From Streptomyces laculatispora (GTDB lineage Bacteria > Actinomycetota > Actinomycetes > Streptomycetales > Streptomycetaceae), in contig NZ_JAFMPZ010000491.1 of the NCBI RefSeq assembly GCF_017353455.1, positions 1-36,489 on the forward strand: 36,489 nt of DNA, given 5' to 3'. The notes below the pieces were generated by a model. That model was not told the origin of the DNA and did no database searches. It saw only the letters and a program-made list of their open reading frames with translations. Below, in pieces: positions 1 to 8,678 of this stretch (position 1 is its first letter; each line of letters starts with the position of its first letter). Both the position numbers and the translations under genes were made by a program.

Positions 1-293
1 CCTCCTGGGGTGCGAGCGGGTGGGTGAAGTGGGCTTGCGCCAGGGGTTGTTGCGGTTGGTACGCCGCGAGAGTCGGTGGCAATGCCGGTCCGGGCCTGCC
101 TCCCGGGTGGGCAGGGTGGATCGGTGCGCTTCCGTCGATAACGGTGAGCAAGTGGCGCTCATCAGAGAGTAGAGGTCGAACTCATAACAGTGCTACCAAG
201 TCACTCCGAAGGGTTAACTGCCCGGTTTCGGTGGACCGCGCCGTTCCTGCCGGAAACACTGTGCGCGGGTCCAGCAGAGAACGAGGACAACAC
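1..293. other. left-edge non-coding region
   Basis: I see no supportable gene here. An open frame runs through it into the XRE gene, but its translation (rich in Trp, Gly and Arg) does not resemble an N-terminal extension of that family. The AT-richer stretch around 175-220 is the likeliest place for the regulator's promoter, but I cannot pick a convincing -10/-35 pair. The window edge cuts whatever lies upstream. Confidence 0.5.
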
Positions 294-1148
294 ATGGCAC
301 CACGACATGCCCCCACCATCCTTCAGCGCCGATTCGGCATCGAGTTGAGGCGGCTACGCGAAGCTGCCGGCATGACGGCAGCGGAGGCCGCAGGCCTGTT
401 GGGTACCGACCGGACGGTCATCGCCAACGTGGAGGCCGGGAGGTTCGGCATCAGCGAGGAGCGGCTGCGGCGTCTGGGCAGCATCTACGAGTGCGACGAA
501 CCAGGCCTGATCGATGCCCTGGCAGGACTGACGGGTGGACGCCGGACGGGCTGGTGGGAGGAGTACCGGGGCAAGATCCCGCCGGGCTTTCTGGATGTCT
601 CAGCCCTGGAGAACTACGCCGTTCGCCTGCGCACGGTCCAGACTGCGCATCTGCCCGGCCTGTTCCACACGGAAGACCACGCACGCGCCATCTTCGAACT
701 CTTCGTTCCGGCACTCCCCCGCCTCGAAGTCGAACTACGGGTGGCGCACCGCATGGCCCGTCAGTCCGTGATCACGAAGGATCACGGAGTCCCATACTCC
801 GGCGTGATCCACGAGGCTGCACTCAGGATGCAGCTCGGGGGCCGGAGCGCCGCACGCGCCCAACTGCTGCACCTGTTGGACGCCGGCGAGCGCGCCAACG
901 TGACGCTCCAGGTCATCCCGTTCACAGCGGGCGGATACCCGCTCCTCGGTGACGCTTCCGTCCTCTACGTGGAGGCTCCCAACTACCATCTGGACACAGT
1001 GCAGATGGACTCACCGACAGGAGCTGTGTTCATCGACTCGCCCACACAGCTGGCCAACTTCCGCACCAAACTGGACTTGGTCGAGAAGGTGGCGTTGACT
1101 CCCTCCGAGTCCAGGAGCTTCATCCGCTCCATCGCCAAGGAGTTGTAA
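294..1148 (+). CDS. XRE-family regulator with DUF5753 domain
   Basis: A 284-residue DNA-binding protein. Residues about 10-65 form a Cro/C1-type helix-turn-helix (LRRLREAAGMTAAEAAGLLG, then a recognition-helix region). Residues about 90-275 match the DUF5753 (WhiJ/Scr1-like) ligand- or partner-sensing domain, with typical segments such as VIHEAALR and LQVIPFTAGGYP. ATG 294 was chosen because the HTH begins soon after it and a GAGGA lies just upstream; the in-frame upstream extension has no family-like sequence. A DUF397 gene follows 3 bp after the stop. This pairing is very common in streptomycetes, where such pairs influence development or behave like toxin-antitoxin modules. Which of these applies here cannot be told from sequence. 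It converges on the R-M operon, so it may or may not be part of the same accessory region. Confidence 0.9.
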   Translation: MAPRHAPTILQRRFGIELRRLREAAGMTAAEAAGLLGTDRTVIANVEAGRFGISEERLRRLGSIYECDEPGLIDALAGLTGGRRTGWWEEYRGKIPPGFLDVSALENYAVRLRTVQTAHLPGLFHTEDHARAIFELFVPALPRLEVELRVAHRMARQSVITKDHGVPYSGVIHEAALRMQLGGRSAARAQLLHLLDAGERANVTLQVIPFTAGGYPLLGDASVLYVEAPNYHLDTVQMDSPTGAVFIDSPTQLANFRTKLDLVEKVALTPSESRSFIRSIAKEL

Positions 1149-1151
1149 GAG

Positions 1152-1346
1152 GTGCGTCACGTGGCCGACCTGCACTGGGTGAAGTCGTCGTTCTCCGACG
1201 CAGGAGGGAACAACTGCGTTGAGGTCGCGACGGTGGAGAACGAGGACATTGCGCTTCGGGAAAGCGACAGCCCCGATACCGTCCTGACAACTACCCCGTC
1301 CGCAATGCGCGCTCTCGTGCTCGCAGTTAAGAGCGGGGACGCCTGA
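1152..1346 (+). CDS. DUF397 domain protein
   Basis: A 64-residue protein with the DUF397 core: W-x-K-S-S-F-S near the N-terminus, a GNNCVEVA segment, then the alternating strand region and a terminal helix. Such proteins usually accompany a DUF5753 XRE regulator, as here, and are thought to act with it; the molecular role is not settled. GTG 1152 is preferred because AAGGAG at 1137-1142, inside the end of the regulator gene, is correctly spaced. GTG 1161 is an alternative that gives a protein three residues shorter. The 3-bp gap means translation is probably coupled to the upstream gene. The 3' end faces the hsdS 3' end 18 bp away. Confidence 0.88.
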   Translation: MRHVADLHWVKSSFSDAGGNNCVEVATVENEDIALRESDSPDTVLTTTPSAMRALVLAVKSGDA

Positions 1347-1364
1347 CGCGTCACTGGATGTTCG

Positions 1365-2564
1365 TCACCCAGCCAGCAGGTCCTCAACCGCGGAAGCCTG
1401 CAGCACCCGAATTTTGCGGATCTGCTGCTTCGCACTCTCGACTGAACGGCTGGCAACTCGGCATACCTCCGTGATCTGGCGTTGCTCCTCAAGGCCGAGT
1501 TGAGGGAACGGCACCCCAGCGAGGAGCTTCGAGTTGATCGTGTATAGGCCAGAGCTGGTCGTGCAACGTGTACGCCAGTAGCTGCGGACCACCGAGGCGT
1601 TTAGCCACAGCGCAGCGAACTCAGGAATCACGTCGTCGAACCTGAGACGGAAGAGATGGTTCTGGTAGAGCAGCCCACTCGTCGTTTCGTCAACGACTGC
1701 AGCCCTTCCGATCTGTTCGGGGTTCGCGTGCCCCTCCACAACGAGCACATCCCCCTTGGCCAGCTCGTAACGAGGAAAATCACGCTTCTGAGATTCCAGG
1801 ATGGCAATGTCGTCGGCATCGATCCAACCCTTTCGTACGTTCGCCACGCGCAAGTAACCCACGGCGTTATGGCGAGGCACCCTGTGCGCTCCGAGCGTGA
1901 CACCTGCTTGGCATTCAATAACCGCGTCGCCCAAAGCTACGAGCTTGTCCACATGGTGCTGGAGAAGCGAGTCAGTCAGGCCGGAAAGCAGGGCCGTACG
2001 CTTGTCCGCTTGCTTCTGCAGAACCTCGATCCGCCGCTCGAAAGCAGAGTGCACTGAGACAATCTCACGCTGCCCCTCGACAACGGGTAGCGGAATCGAC
2101 AGACCTTCCACAAGCCGCGCATTAATCTTCACCATGCTGTCGCTGGTACCTCGCGCGCCTCCGCGCACGACCCGACGCAACGGCTCCGACCTCAACACAA
2201 TTTCCAGGTACTCAGGCAGACACCTGTCCGAATCCGGCTGCAACCGCATCATGAGGTCGGGATAGATGCAGGGAACTCCGGTATCCGAGAAACGCCCCAC
2301 GAGGCCGACGAGCTCACGCGTATTAGCTCGACTCATGAGCAAGTCACCATTCTCCAACTGGGAACGGCGAGCAAGCGGTGTGTCCGGAACGTTCTTCAAC
2401 TGCTTTGGCGAAAATCCATGGCTCCCCAGGCAGGAAAGACCCAGAGCTTGGAGTCCGGTCCACTCCGGCAGGTCATTTGGCGAGTATCCGTTCTGCGGGC
2501 GTTGCTTCAGCACACTCCCAAGAGCCACAGTACGACGCTCTCGTGAGCCTACTTCACCGCGCAT
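1365..2564 (-). CDS. hsdS: type I restriction-modification specificity subunit HsdS
   Basis: A 399-residue HsdS-type protein that gives sequence specificity to the methyltransferase. It has two target-recognition halves. The first runs to about residue 165 and is followed by a long helix ([20 protein letters not shown]). The second ends in an equivalent helix ([20 protein letters not shown]). This TRD-helix-TRD-helix plan is the family signature. ATG 2564 overlaps the hsdM stop by 11 nt, so translation is probably coupled; a longer in-frame version would run into the hsdM coding region and look unlike the family. Sixty bases counted at 1921-1980 are 60% G+C, against 68% in hsdM (4561-4620), suggesting the recognition domains were swapped in. 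The recognised DNA site cannot be read from the protein. No hsdR follows; the next gene converges from the other strand. Confidence 0.92.
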   Translation of the reverse strand: MRGEVGSRERRTVALGSVLKQRPQNGYSPNDLPEWTGLQALGLSCLGSHGFSPKQLKNVPDTPLARRSQLENGDLLMSRANTRELVGLVGRFSDTGVPCIYPDLMMRLQPDSDRCLPEYLEIVLRSEPLRRVVRGGARGTSDSMVKINARLVEGLSIPLPVVEGQREIVSVHSAFERRIEVLQKQADKRTALLSGLTDSLLQHHVDKLVALGDAVIECQAGVTLGAHRVPRHNAVGYLRVANVRKGWIDADDIAILESQKRDFPRYELAKGDVLVVEGHANPEQIGRAAVVDETTSGLLYQNHLFRLRFDDVIPEFAALWLNASVVRSYWRTRCTTSSGLYTINSKLLAGVPFPQLGLEEQRQITEVCRVASRSVESAKQQIRKIRVLQASAVEDLLAG

Positions 2565-5169
2565 AACCCAGCTCCTCCAGCCACGTCCCCAGCTCCCCCG
2601 CAGCCGCCCCGCTTTCCGTCTCCAGGTCAGCCAGCGACACCCCATACTTCTCCGACCACTCCCGGAACGCCGCCACCAGCTCGCGCCGCCGCCGAGCCGC
2701 GGCCGAGTCCAGGCGTCCGGAGAGGTCAGTGTCCAGCACCTCCAGGACCACCCGCTCCGGGCCGTCCTTCTCCGCGTTCTTCACCACGTCCCGCGCGGCC
2801 CGCAACTGGGGCAGGAACACCTCGTCCAGGCCCTTCCGCTTCTTCCTGGCCGCCGCCAGAACCTTCTTGCTCGCGGCCACATCGTCGGCCAGCTCAGCGC
2901 GCTTCTCCGCCGAGGCCACCGGAGCGGCGTCCTCCTCCGGCTCGGCACCGTCCGCATCCTCCGCAGCCTCGTCCGCCGCCTCCTCCGCCTCGACGTCCCC
3001 GTCCGCCGGCTCCGGCCCCTTCGCCTCCGCCAGCGCCTCCAAAGCCGTCTTGTACGCCACATCCGCCTCGGCGACCACCTTGTCCGCCGCCGTCACCGCG
3101 TCCAGGAACTCCGGGATCAATACGCGCACGACCGGCTGGTCCATGGCGCGACGGCGGTCGACGGCCGTGACCGTCGTCTTACGAGTAGTCGTGTCATCGT
3201 CAGGGATCACCGGCTCGACGATCGCCTCGACCGAGTCGACCCACCCCGTCAGCACCCGCTCGAACCCGCCCGCCGCCAGCGCCTTCATGTCGTAGCGGTT
3301 GGTGGCCCACCAGTCGGCGATGATGCCGGCCGTGGTGAACTCGTCGATCACGCCGACGGCACCGATGTCCCGCTTGAACGAGTCCAGGAGCCCGCTCCGC
3401 AGCTTCATCAGCTCACGGTCCGCCGCAAGCCCCGCGAACAGCGGCGCGTGGGCCTCCCACCACGTGCCGTACACCTCGTCCAGCTCGGACTTCTTCTTCT
3501 CCGCCAGCCACGGGATGCGGGCCGCCGTCGCGTCCGGGCCCTCCGGCAGGAAGTCGTAGTAGTCCGGGTCGCCGTCCCGCACCGCGAACAGCTCCGTCGC
3601 GTCCACGCCGAACGAGTGGAACAGTTCCGCGCGGTCCGCGACCTCGGTCACCGGCACCCCGCCGTACAGGTGCGCCCGTACGTCCTGAGGCTCGGCGGGC
3701 GGCGAGTTGTCCACCCAGCGGCGGATGTTGAGATTGGCCTCCGCCGCCAGCAGGTCCTCCACCTCGACCTCGCGCGAGTACCGTGGGATCTGGCGCCACT
3801 GCTCGTACGTGGTGACGATCTTCTCGACGTGTTCCGGGCGGAGTTCGTTCTGGTTCCGGCCCACCGTGAAGTCCCGGTCGGCGTTGATGAACAGGATCTT
3901 GTCCACCCGGCCCGTGCGCTTGCGGTGCGGGCGGCGCAGCACCAGCACGCAGGCCGGGATGCCCGTCCCGTAGAACAGGTTCGGACCGAGGCCGATGACC
4001 GCCTCGATGCAGTCGTCCCTGAGGAGCTGCTCGCGGATGTCGCGTTCCTTGCCGCCCCGGAACAGCACCCCGTGCGGCATGACGATCGCCGCGACGCCCC
4101 GCTCCTCCAGCACCGCAACCATGTGCTGGACGAACATGAGGTCGGCCTTCTTACCGCCCTCCGGCGCCCAGTGCTTCATCCGCTTCCCGTGGTTCCTGTC
4201 GGCCTCGGCGACCAGGGAGGCGTCGTAATTCAGGGAGAACGGCGGGTTGGAGAGGACCTTGGTGAACCGGCGCAGCTGCGTGGTCCCCGGCTGGAAGTGC
4301 ATCGGTTCGGTGAGGGTGTCCCCGTGCTGGAGGTCGAACTCCCGGATGCCGTGCAGCACCATGTTCATGCTGGCCATGGACCAGGAGGGGCCGTTCTTGT
4401 CCTGTCCGTTGACCGAGAGAAGCGTCGGGTCCTCGCCGTGCTCCTCCACATGCTCACGGGCCGCGATCAGCATGCCGCCGGAGCCTGCGCACGGGTCGTA
4501 GACGGACTCCTCGGCCTTCGGGTCGACGAGCTGGACCATCATCCGTACGACAGCGCGCGGGGTGTAGAACTCCCCGCCCTTCTGCCCGGCCGAGTCGGCG
4601 AACTCCCCCAGCAGGTACTCGTAGGCCGCACCCAGCATGTCCGGGAACTCGAAGTCCTCGTTGCGCAGCCGGTAGAGCGTGAAATGGCGGATCAGCTGGG
4701 ACAGCTCGGCATCGGTGAAGCGGGGCTTCGTGCCGACGACCTCGTTGAAGCTGATGTGCGTGGTCACACCGGCGAGACGCTCGTTGCCCTCGCTGAGCGC
4801 GACCATCGCCTGGTCGAGCCGCTCGCCGACCTTGTCGGTGAGGGTCTGGATGCCGGGCGCGGGGCTGTCCGGAGCCGCAGGGTCGAAGTGAGGGCCGTTC
4901 CACCAGCGTGCCCGGGGCGGTACGTAGAAGACCCGGGTGTACGAATCCGGATCGTTGGCCCGCTTCAACGCCTTCGTCTCGTCCTTCGTCCGTTCCAGTT
5001 GCTCGCGGTGCACCCTCTCCCACTCGGGCTGGAACTCGTCCGAGGCACGTTTCAGGAAGAGCATCCCGAATATGTAGTCCCGGTACTCGGAGGCGTCCAT
5101 CCGACCGCGCAGGATGTCGGCGGCCGAATACAGGTGCCGTTCGAGCTCGGGCAGGGTGATTCTGGCCAC
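2554..5169 (-). CDS. hsdM: type I restriction-modification N6-adenine methyltransferase HsdM, C-terminally extended
   Basis: An 871-residue DNA adenine methyltransferase. It has an HsdM N-terminal helical domain (about 5-165), the [10 protein letters not shown] segment (199-208), SAM-binding motif I DPCAGSGG (225-232) and catalytic motif IV NPPF (308-311). It would methylate adenine at the site chosen by HsdS. GTG 5169 is supported by AAGGAA about 7 nt upstream. Typical HsdM proteins are about 500-550 residues, so roughly 300 extra residues follow the catalytic core. These include a Glu/Asp/Ala-rich linker at roughly 700-755 and a Lys/Arg-rich, coiled-coil-like stretch. The gene lies third in the rloA-rloB-hsdM-hsdS order, 109 nt after rloB. 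No restriction subunit (DEAD helicase plus nuclease) is present, so restriction activity cannot be assumed. Confidence 0.95.
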   Translation of the reverse strand: MARITLPELERHLYSAADILRGRMDASEYRDYIFGMLFLKRASDEFQPEWERVHREQLERTKDETKALKRANDPDSYTRVFYVPPRARWWNGPHFDPAAPDSPAPGIQTLTDKVGERLDQAMVALSEGNERLAGVTTHISFNEVVGTKPRFTDAELSQLIRHFTLYRLRNEDFEFPDMLGAAYEYLLGEFADSAGQKGGEFYTPRAVVRMMVQLVDPKAEESVYDPCAGSGGMLIAAREHVEEHGEDPTLLSVNGQDKNGPSWSMASMNMVLHGIREFDLQHGDTLTEPMHFQPGTTQLRRFTKVLSNPPFSLNYDASLVAEADRNHGKRMKHWAPEGGKKADLMFVQHMVAVLEERGVAAIVMPHGVLFRGGKERDIREQLLRDDCIEAVIGLGPNLFYGTGIPACVLVLRRPHRKRTGRVDKILFINADRDFTVGRNQNELRPEHVEKIVTTYEQWRQIPRYSREVEVEDLLAAEANLNIRRWVDNSPPAEPQDVRAHLYGGVPVTEVADRAELFHSFGVDATELFAVRDGDPDYYDFLPEGPDATAARIPWLAEKKKSELDEVYGTWWEAHAPLFAGLAADRELMKLRSGLLDSFKRDIGAVGVIDEFTTAGIIADWWATNRYDMKALAAGGFERVLTGWVDSVEAIVEPVIPDDDTTTRKTTVTAVDRRRAMDQPVVRVLIPEFLDAVTAADKVVAEADVAYKTALEALAEAKGPEPADGDVEAEEAADEAAEDADGAEPEEDAAPVASAEKRAELADDVAASKKVLAAARKKRKGLDEVFLPQLRAARDVVKNAEKDGPERVVLEVLDTDLSGRLDSAAARRRRELVAAFREWSEKYGVSLADLETESGAAAGELGTWLEELGYAR

Positions 5170-5278
5170 GCGCCATTCCTTCGTACGTACGGTGAGCGGA
5201 TCGGGATGCTCAGGGAAGCGTAGACGTCCTCCGGATCTGGTGCGGACCGAAGGCCGAATCGGGCTGCACCCCGAGCGA

Positions 5279-6109
5279 TCAGGCGTCCACGATTTCGAGG
5301 CTCACCAGCAGCCGCCAGACGTCGGTGGACGGATCACGGTCGAGAACCGGGCAGTCGGCGGCGTGGCCCGAGTGCGGGATCAGCGGATCGGGGCGCTCGG
5401 GAGCACCCTCCCACTGGTAGCGGTCCCTCCGGGTGGACTTCGCCTTGCACGTGCCGTGCTCGCACTGCCCGACCATGCTCCGCGCATTGCGGACAGCGTC
5501 GGATTCCTTCTCCTCCAACGCTGTGCGGCGCCCGTCCTTGACGCTCTTGTTGTTCCTCTTGTCGAACTTCTTGAAGGCCGGGTCAGCCTTCCGCAGCGCG
5601 TCCACCACGTGTTCGCTGCTCCCGCTACGTTTGCCCCCGAACGCCTGGAAGTGGAGCAGCAACCACAGTTCGAACGACGGGTGCGAGAAGCAGACCTCGG
5701 TGCCCGTCTCGGCCGCCAGTTCCAGCGCCTCGGGGATGTCGTGGTGCCGATCCCGGTCGAAAAGGGCCCACGCCTCGTCCTCTTTCGCCTCGGACTGAAC
5801 CCTGGCAACCGCCCTGGCGGGAGTCAGCCCGTTCTTGGCGAACACCGGCTGGATGCGGAATCGCCGGCCGCCGGTGAGGCTGCCGTCCCCGAAGCGTTCG
5901 TTGAGGTAGTTGAGGTAGTCCGGCTCGGTGGACTCGCCCTCGCAGCCGACGTACAGCACCCGTTCCGCCCGCGTATCAGCCGGAGGCGGTGGCGCGGGGG
6001 CCACAAGAGGCTTCTCCTCGCCCTTGCGGCTCTTGCGTTTCCGCCGGGGCGGCTCGTCCGCCTGCCCCTCGGTACCGTGCTGTCCTTGCTGCCCACCCCA
6101 CGTACTCAC
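5279..6109 (-). CDS. rloB: RloB-like protein with TOPRIM-type motifs
   Basis: A 276-residue protein of the RloB family (restriction-linked ORF B). A charged, Pro-rich N-terminal tail of about 45 residues precedes the core. Key segments are [15 protein letters not shown] (51-65, with Glu58), FDRD (117-120, an Asp-x-Asp) and the family hallmark [11 protein letters not shown] (144-154). A Glu followed by Asp-x-Asp is the layout of TOPRIM metal-dependent nucleases, as in AriB of PARIS and OLD-type nucleases; assigning nuclease activity here is inference. GTG 6109 overlaps the rloA stop by 4 nt (GTGA), so the two products are probably made together and act together. RloAB pairs are known beside type I R-M genes in other bacteria. 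The pair is a candidate abortive-infection or anti-restriction-sensing effector. Confidence 0.85.
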   Translation of the reverse strand: MSTWGGQQGQHGTEGQADEPPRRKRKSRKGEEKPLVAPAPPPPADTRAERVLYVGCEGESTEPDYLNYLNERFGDGSLTGGRRFRIQPVFAKNGLTPARAVARVQSEAKEDEAWALFDRDRHHDIPEALELAAETGTEVCFSHPSFELWLLLHFQAFGGKRSGSSEHVVDALRKADPAFKKFDKRNNKSVKDGRRTALEEKESDAVRNARSMVGQCEHGTCKAKSTRRDRYQWEGAPERPDPLIPHSGHAADCPVLDRDPSTDVWRLLVSLEIVDA

Positions 6110-7374
6110 GCTGTTGCCTTCTCCTCCTGCCAGGACAGTTCGCGAGCGATCTCGCCCGCGCTGACGCGGGGCACCCCGCCGTAGCGCCCGCGCAGATAGC
6201 CGCGCTCCAGGTTCTCGCCGTCCTTCGGGTGGGCGGCGGTCAGCGGATAGATCTCCGTCGCGCCCGACCGGTCCTTGGCGGCGATCCAGGCCTGGTCACG
6301 GCCCAGCGGCCGGTCCAGCACCTCACTGCCCAGGAGGGTGGCGTCGTGCGTGGTGAAGATCAGCTGGGCGTTGCGCGGGTTGGCCTTCGGGTCCTGGAAG
6401 ATCCGTACGACCTCCGCCGCCAGTGTCGGGTGCAGGGAGGAGTCCAGCTCGTCCACGAGCAGCACCGCCCCCTTGTCGAGCACGGTGAACATCGGCCCGA
6501 GGAAGGCGAACCAGGCGTGCGTGCCGAACGACTCCTCGGTGAGGAAGTCCAGCGGGATGTCGGTTCCATCCGCCGTACGGTGCCGCAGTCTGACCGCCCC
6601 GGTCTCCTGGTCGATTTCCATGCCAGTGACACCGATGTCGGCGGCGGCCAGCAGATGCAGGACTCGCTCGCGGTACCCGTCCTTCGCGTTCTGCTCGATG
6701 AGGTCCAGGGTCCACCTGGTGCGGTGTCCGACGTCCTCACCGGGTGTCACCAGCCATAGGTTGTCCAGGAACCACCGGTGCAACGAGGAGAGTTGAGGGT
6801 CGTTCAGAGTGGCGGCGGTGGACAGGAACAAGGAGTCGGGACGAGTGACCGACACCAGGAGTTCGCGATTCCCCTTGTAGCCCTCACCCTCGAAGACGAA
6901 CTCCCCGCCCTCCGCTTCGGGTCGCCCCGCTTCGCGGTCGAACCAGGTCTCCCGCTTGCCCCCGGGGTAGGCGTGCAGCCATTCGGCCTCGACGCGCTCG
7001 TCCGAGAGCTCGAAGCCGTACGTGAAGCGGGTCCCGCTGCGGCCGAGGGAGAGGTCGACCTCGTACAGGCTGGTCTCCTGCGCGCACGCGGGGTCGAGCT
7101 TGAAGGGCTCGCGGGGCACGCCGGGCGACTTCGTCCAGTCGGCGAACGATGTGCGGACCGCATGGCGCATGTCGGACAACGCACTGAGCATGTTGCTCTT
7201 GCCCGCGGCATTGGAACCGAAGATGCCCAGCACCGGCAGAGCCGATACGTCGTGCCCGTCGTGACGGAGCCCAGTCACTCGGGCGTTGCCGTCACCGTGA
7301 TCCGGTCCGATGAGCGACAGCTCGCACTCATCGCGGATCGAGCGGTGATTGGCCACCCGGAAACGCAGTAGCAC
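6106..7374 (-). CDS. rloA: RloA-like ABC-type AAA ATPase
   Basis: A 422-residue SMC/ABC-like ATPase (AAA_15/AAA_21 type) of the kind paired with RloB. Starting at GTG 7374, the N-terminus LLRFRVANHRSIRDE is the usual opening of this family. Walker A is GSNAAGKS (53-60), Walker B is AVLLVDELDSSLHP, and a switch/H-loop IFTTHDATLLG follows. GTG 7374 has GGGAGG at 7381-7386 as Shine-Dalgarno. A start at GTG 7422 would add 16 residues unlike the family and has no ribosome-binding site. It is the first gene of the defence operon and overlaps rloB by 4 nt. In related two-gene systems (PARIS AriAB, AbiL, OLD/Gabija-like) the ATPase senses phage products and controls a TOPRIM partner; that role is inferred here. 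Confidence 0.87.
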   Translation of the reverse strand: MLLRFRVANHRSIRDECELSLIGPDHGDGNARVTGLRHDGHDVSALPVLGIFGSNAAGKSNMLSALSDMRHAVRTSFADWTKSPGVPREPFKLDPACAQETSLYEVDLSLGRSGTRFTYGFELSDERVEAEWLHAYPGGKRETWFDREAGRPEAEGGEFVFEGEGYKGNRELLVSVTRPDSLFLSTAATLNDPQLSSLHRWFLDNLWLVTPGEDVGHRTRWTLDLIEQNAKDGYRERVLHLLAAADIGVTGMEIDQETGAVRLRHRTADGTDIPLDFLTEESFGTHAWFAFLGPMFTVLDKGAVLLVDELDSSLHPTLAAEVVRIFQDPKANPRNAQLIFTTHDATLLGSEVLDRPLGRDQAWIAAKDRSGATEIYPLTAAHPKDGENLERGYLRGRYGGVPRVSAGEIARELSWQEEKATA

Positions 7375-7378
7375 CCTC

Positions 7379-7403
7379 GGCCTCCCGACAGGACGGGGAG
7401 GCT
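7379..7403 (-). promoter_or_regulatory. hairpin that would mask the rloA ribosome-binding site
   Basis: On the minus-strand RNA, GCCTCCC (7402-7396) can pair perfectly with GGGAGGC (7386-7380) across a 9-nt loop. The second arm contains the GGGAGG Shine-Dalgarno of rloA, so a folded leader would hide the ribosome-binding site. The pairing is seen directly; translational control is inference. Confidence 0.5.
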
Positions 7404-7424
7404 GGCCCCGTCGTACGTACACCG

Positions 7425-7452
7425 CATGCGGACGATCCGCATGTGCAGCCTA
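7425..7452 (-). promoter_or_regulatory. candidate rloA promoter -10 with perfect palindrome
   Basis: CATGCGGA (7425-7432) and TCCGCATG (7436-7443) form a perfect 8-bp inverted repeat with a 3-bp centre. Read on the minus strand, TAGGCT (7452-7447) is a good actinobacterial -10 hexamer, and the palindrome would sit at about +1 to +25. That placement suits an operator controlling the defence operon. A weak terminator for mnmA is the alternative, but the stem lacks a U-tract. Confidence 0.4.
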
Positions 7453-7486
7453 TGACGCCGGCACCGGCCGTGCCAGCCCTGGCCCG

Positions 7487-8617
7487 TCAGCCCGCCGCCG
7501 CCGTCTCCCGCCGTACCGTCGTCGCGATCGTGGCCGACCCGACCACGCGCGTCCCGTCGTACAGCACGACCGCCTGGCCGGGGGCCACGCCCCGTACCGG
7601 CTCGGCGAACAAGACGGTGAGGGTCCCGTCGAGCAGTTCGGCCGTCACCTCGGTCTCACCGCCGTGGGCGCGGAGCTGGGCGGTGTACGTGCCCGGGCCG
7701 GCCGGCGGCGTGCCGCACCAGCGGGGCTTGATCGCGGTCAGGGCGGTCACGTCGAGGGCCTCGACGGGGCCGACGGTGACCGTGTTGTTCACCGGGGAGA
7801 TGTCCAGGACGTAGCGCGGCTTGCCGTCGGCCGCGGGGTGGCCGATGCGCAGGCCCTTGCGCTGGCCGATGGTGAAGCCGAAGGCGCCCTCGTGGGTGCC
7901 GAGCTTGGTGCCGGACTCGTCGAGGATGTCGCCCTCCGCCGTGCCGCCTAGGCGGTCGGCCAGGAAGCCCTGGGTGTCGCCGTCGGCGATGAAGCAGATG
8001 TCGTGGCTGTCGGGCTTCTTGGCGACGGCCAGTCCCCGGCGCTCGGCCTCCGCGCGGATCTCGTCCTTGGTGGTGAGGGTGTCACCGAGCGGGAACATGG
8101 CGTGGGCGAGCTGGCGCTCGTCCAGGACGCCCAGCACATAGCTCTGGTCCTTGGCCATGTCGGAGGCGCGGTGCAGCTCGCGGCTGCCGTCGGCGGCGAG
8201 CACGACCGTGGCGTAGTGGCCGGTGCAGACCGCGTCGAAGCCCAGGGCGAGGGCCTTGTCGAGCAGCGCGGCGAACTTGATCTTCTCGTTGCAGCGCAGG
8301 CAGGGGTTGGGGGTGCGGCCGGCCTCGTACTCCGCGACGAAGTCCTCCACGACGTCCTCGCGGAAGCGTTCCGCCAGGTCCCAGACGTAGAAGGGGATGC
8401 CGATGACGTCCGCGGCGCGGCGGGCGTCGCGGGAGTCCTCGATGGTGCAACAGCCCCGGGCCCCGGTCCGGAAGGACTGCGGGTTCGCGGAGAGGGCGAG
8501 GTGCACACCGGTCACGTCGTGGCCCGCCTCTGCGGCGCGGGCCGCGGCGACGGCGGAGTCGACCCCGCCCGACATGGCGGCGAGGACACGGAGGGGGCGC
8601 TGGGAAGTCTGAGTCAT
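7487..8617 (-). CDS. mnmA: tRNA-specific 2-thiouridylase MnmA
   Basis: A 376-residue enzyme that thiolates U34 of Lys, Glu and Gln tRNAs in the cytoplasm. It has the PP-loop SGGVDSAV (16-23) for ATP, the catalytic Cys106 in NPCLRCN, and the partner Cys208 in HDICFI, which forms the persulfide that attacks the adenylated base. Length is normal. ATG 8617 places the PP-loop at the usual distance from the N-terminus, and a purine-rich GGTGGAG lies just upstream. A longer open frame exists but overlaps the divergent amidase promoter and does not look conserved. The likely sulfur donor, a cysteine desulfurase, is encoded on the same strand at 9358-10527, separated by the divergent amidase gene. Confidence 0.96.
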   Translation of the reverse strand: MTQTSQRPLRVLAAMSGGVDSAVAAARAAEAGHDVTGVHLALSANPQSFRTGARGCCTIEDSRDARRAADVIGIPFYVWDLAERFREDVVEDFVAEYEAGRTPNPCLRCNEKIKFAALLDKALALGFDAVCTGHYATVVLAADGSRELHRASDMAKDQSYVLGVLDERQLAHAMFPLGDTLTTKDEIRAEAERRGLAVAKKPDSHDICFIADGDTQGFLADRLGGTAEGDILDESGTKLGTHEGAFGFTIGQRKGLRIGHPAADGKPRYVLDISPVNNTVTVGPVEALDVTALTAIKPRWCGTPPAGPGTYTAQLRAHGGETEVTAELLDGTLTVLFAEPVRGVAPGQAVVLYDGTRVVGSATIATTVRRETAAAG

Positions 8618-8678
8618 AGCTCCACCAGGGTACGGGGCCCCGGGAACCGAACGCTCATGGATATGCGTTGTCGACCAC

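Noticed and set aside
24-293. N-terminal extension of the XRE regulator
   Set aside because: The added residues are low complexity and unlike the family, while ATG 294 has a ribosome-binding site and sits just before the HTH.
2266-5223. A 985-codon open frame on the plus strand
   Set aside because: It is antisense to hsdM and its translation is dominated by Arg, Leu, Val and Pro without domains, as expected for a shadow frame in GC-rich DNA.
6106-7374. HsdR restriction subunit
   Set aside because: The protein has SMC/ABC-type Walker A, Walker B and H-loop motifs, is only 422 residues, and has no DEAD-box helicase or PD-(D/E)xK signature.
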